From Croceimicrobium hydrocarbonivorans (GTDB lineage: Bacteria > Bacteroidota > Bacteroidia > Flavobacteriales > Schleiferiaceae): 64,000 bases of DNA. The stretch lies in NCBI RefSeq assembly GCF_014524565.1, contig NZ_CP060139.1:372001-436000 (forward strand), in the 5' to 3' direction. This document shows positions 62,222 through 64,000 of this stretch, piece by piece (the first letter of the stretch is position 1; each line of letters opens with the position of its first letter). Below the pieces are notes generated by a model. That model was not told where the DNA came from, did no database searches, and saw only the letters and a list, made by a program, of their open reading frames with translations. The translations under genes and the position numbers were made by a program.

Positions 62222-63997
62222 CTAAGAAGCCTTCTTGTCAATCAATGCTCCTTTCTTCATAAAATAGCGTAGCGATACCAAAGATATCAGCAAGGCTACC
62301 AGCCAGGCGGCACTTTCTATTGCATCATCAAATAATAAGGATCCGAGCGCAAATAGTGCCGAATACACTAAAACTACACCCGATAGCCAGGCACCAAATA
62401 AAGCTCCGCTAGCCTGATGCTTCTGCCCCTCCTTTCGGAAAGGCTTCCAAAATCCTGAAGGACGAATACGCGCGTAGAAATTCTCTAAAACCTTCGCATC
62501 TGTGGGTTTGCTGATAAAGGTTACCAGAACCCAAACCAGACTTGTAAAGACCACGGTAGCAATAAAATCACCGTTCTGATGATAGAAGGATTCGGGCAAA
62601 TAAGCTTTAAGCGGAAACTTTAATAAGGCCCAGGCCAAAAGTGGTGCCAGGGTTGCACTCAATTCACTCCAGGCATTAATACGCCACCAGTACCAGCGTA
62701 AAATCAATACCATTCCTAAACCAGCACCAGAAGCGATTAGGAAACTAGCAGCCTCATCGATCATTCCGATTTGAGCGGTAGAATACATGGCCACCAACAT
62801 GATAAGTAAGGTGATAATACGACCGGCCATCACATAATGCTGATCGCTTGCTTCTGGCTTAAAAAAGCGACGGTATAAATCATTGGTCAAATAGCTGGAC
62901 CCCCAATTTAACTGGGTAGAGATGGTACTCATATAGGCGGATAAAAAACCTACGAAAAGCAAGCCCTTTAATCCTGAAGGCAAGAAATCACGCATCGCAA
63001 AAACAAAGCCTTTTCGAGACTCCTCCAAAGGTAAATCCGGATAGAGAATTAATGCCGCCAGACCTACGATTATCCAGGGCCAAGGACGTAAACAATAATG
63101 CGCAATTTGAAAGAACAAACTCGAATACACGGCATGTTCCTCATTTTTAGCGCTCATCATTCTCTGTGAAATATATCCGCCGCCGCCAGGCTCATTGCCA
63201 GGATACCAACTCGCCCACCACTGCAAAACGATGTAGGAGAAAAAGGCGCCTGCCGATAAGGAAAAGGTACCCACCGCTAAATCACTACCACTGCCAATCT
63301 GAGGAAAGAAGTCCAAACGCCAGGCCGGTAATTGGTTTTTAATCCCACTTAATCCACCTACTTCGGGAAGGTTTAAAACAATTATAGCCAGAATAATGCT
63401 GCCCGACATGGCAATGATGAACTGTACAAAATCCGTAATCGCAATTCCCAATAAGCCTGCGATAGATGAGTATACCGCCACCAAGGCCATAGCCGCCATA
63501 CAGAACCAAAATGCTTCTTGGGCCGGAATTTCAAAAAACACTTCCAGAATAGAAATGAGAGCAGCATTTACCCAGCCGATTATTACCACATTCATAAAGA
63601 GGCCAAGATAAACGGAACGAAGTCCACGCAAGAAAACAGCTACCGGACCGGAGTACCTTAATTCCAACAATTCCAATTCGGTGATAATCTCCGCTCTACG
63701 CCAAAGGCGAGCAAAGAAAAAGGTGGTGAGCATTCCACCAATGGCCATATTCCACCACAGCCAGTTGCCCGAAATTCCATGCTGAGCAATTTTCTCTGTA
63801 ACCCATAAAGGAGTATCTGCCGCAAAAGTGGTGGCTACCATAGACACCCCAGCGATATACCAGGGTAATTTCCTACCACCTAAAAAGAAGCCCGCTAATC
63901 CGCCTTCTGCCTTTCCTCGGAAATACAGACCTAAGAAAACAAAGAGCAGCATAAAGAAGCCTACTACCCACCAATCGAGCGTACTAAGATGTGTCAT
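62222..63997 (-). CDS. Sodium:solute symporter (SSS family)
   Basis: The 591-residue protein has about 14-15 membrane helices. SSS landmarks include FFLGGRKLPWYIAGVSMVATTFAADTPL, in part (helix 1 region), and FIGFLSAYMSTISTQLNWGSSYLTNDLYRRF-like (here FVGFLSAYMSTISTQLNWGSSYLTND), which holds sodium-site serines and threonines. The substrate is unknown. It starts with MTHLST at the right end of the window. One more in-frame codon (AAC) precedes it, so a longer N-terminus beyond the window cannot be ruled out. Confidence 0.88.
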   Translation of the reverse strand: MTHLSTLDWWVVGFFMLLFVFLGLYFRGKAEGGLAGFFLGGRKLPWYIAGVSMVATTFAADTPLWVTEKIAQHGISGNWLWWNMAIGGMLTTFFFARLWRRAEIITELELLELRYSGPVAVFLRGLRSVYLGLFMNVVIIGWVNAALISILEVFFEIPAQEAFWFCMAAMALVAVYSSIAGLLGIAITDFVQFIIAMSGSIILAIIVLNLPEVGGLSGIKNQLPAWRLDFFPQIGSGSDLAVGTFSLSAGAFFSYIVLQWWASWYPGNEPGGGGYISQRMMSAKNEEHAVYSSLFFQIAHYCLRPWPWIIVGLAALILYPDLPLEESRKGFVFAMRDFLPSGLKGLLFVGFLSAYMSTISTQLNWGSSYLTNDLYRRFFKPEASDQHYVMAGRIITLLIMLVAMYSTAQIGMIDEAASFLIASGAGLGMVLILRWYWWRINAWSELSATLAPLLAWALLKFPLKAYLPESFYHQNGDFIATVVFTSLVWVLVTFISKPTDAKVLENFYARIRPSGFWKPFRKEGQKHQASGALFGAWLSGVVLVYSALFALGSLLFDDAIESAAWLVALLISLVSLRYFMKKGALIDKKAS

Positions 63998-64000
63998 GTT

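Overview
The window looks like chromosomal DNA of a marine member of the Bacteroidota, order Flavobacteriales. The support is a complete Na+-NQR operon, a type IX secretion (T9SS) plug protein and a T9SS-sorted cargo protein, LytTR regulators with a Y_Y_Y/propeller sensor, DUF3667, a flavobacterial-type MutL, and promoters of the TTTG / TAnnTTTG kind. A more exact placement would be a guess.

Region 1 (1-9.9 kb) is dominated by inorganic carbon handling. A bestrophin-like channel stands divergent to a beta-carbonic anhydrase. A conserved-looking exported pair (small acidic protein plus outer-membrane barrel) follows, then a dabB-dabA-small protein operon facing a LysR regulator. A SulP anion transporter at 24.0 kb may belong to the same physiology. 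Region 2 (9.9-14.0 kb) holds a T9SS cargo protein, a small membrane protein, and a flavin monooxygenase divergent from a TetR regulator. Two tandem 18-bp repeats between that last pair look like operators.

Region 3 (14.2-23.94 kb) is the most unusual part. All its genes lie on the minus strand: Fic protein, pentapeptide-like membrane protein, DUF695-like protein, a decayed secreted protein, an uncharacterised cytosolic protein, a YiiX-like hydrolase with a frameshifted signal peptide, and an SGNH/MBOAT O-acylation pair. At the right edge are six copies of a 117-bp hairpin-rich repeat and an intact tRNA-Arg(UCU). At the left edge is a 78-nt ungapped, decayed copy of the 3' half of that same tRNA plus its terminator. 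The homology begins inside the anticodon loop. This is what a tyrosine-recombinase element integrated in a tRNA gene leaves behind. No integrase is present, and several island genes are broken.

Region 4 (24.0-35.5 kb) has the SulP transporter, a LytTR regulator, a very short ExbB-like protein, a propeller/Y_Y_Y/LytTR sensor-regulator interrupted by one in-frame TAA, and nqrABCDEF. Region 5 (35.7-50.4 kb) is housekeeping: T9SS plug, DUF3667, Sua5/TsaC, LptB, TatC, RecQ, RfbC, a lytic transglycosylase, a tail-anchored small protein, MutL, two different rhomboids, an EEP-family hydrolase and an outer-membrane barrel protein. Region 6 (50.4-64 kb) has a 2-Cys peroxiredoxin, ZIP transporter, methyltransferase, TauE/SafE permease, a ToxR-like membrane-bound regulator facing a TonB-like protein, a run of secreted or outer-membrane proteins of unknown role, an M14 carboxypeptidase, a lipoprotein and a sodium:solute symporter.

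All assignments come from reading motifs by eye. No database search, structure prediction or statistics were run. Family names are recognitions from memory and functions are inferred from them.
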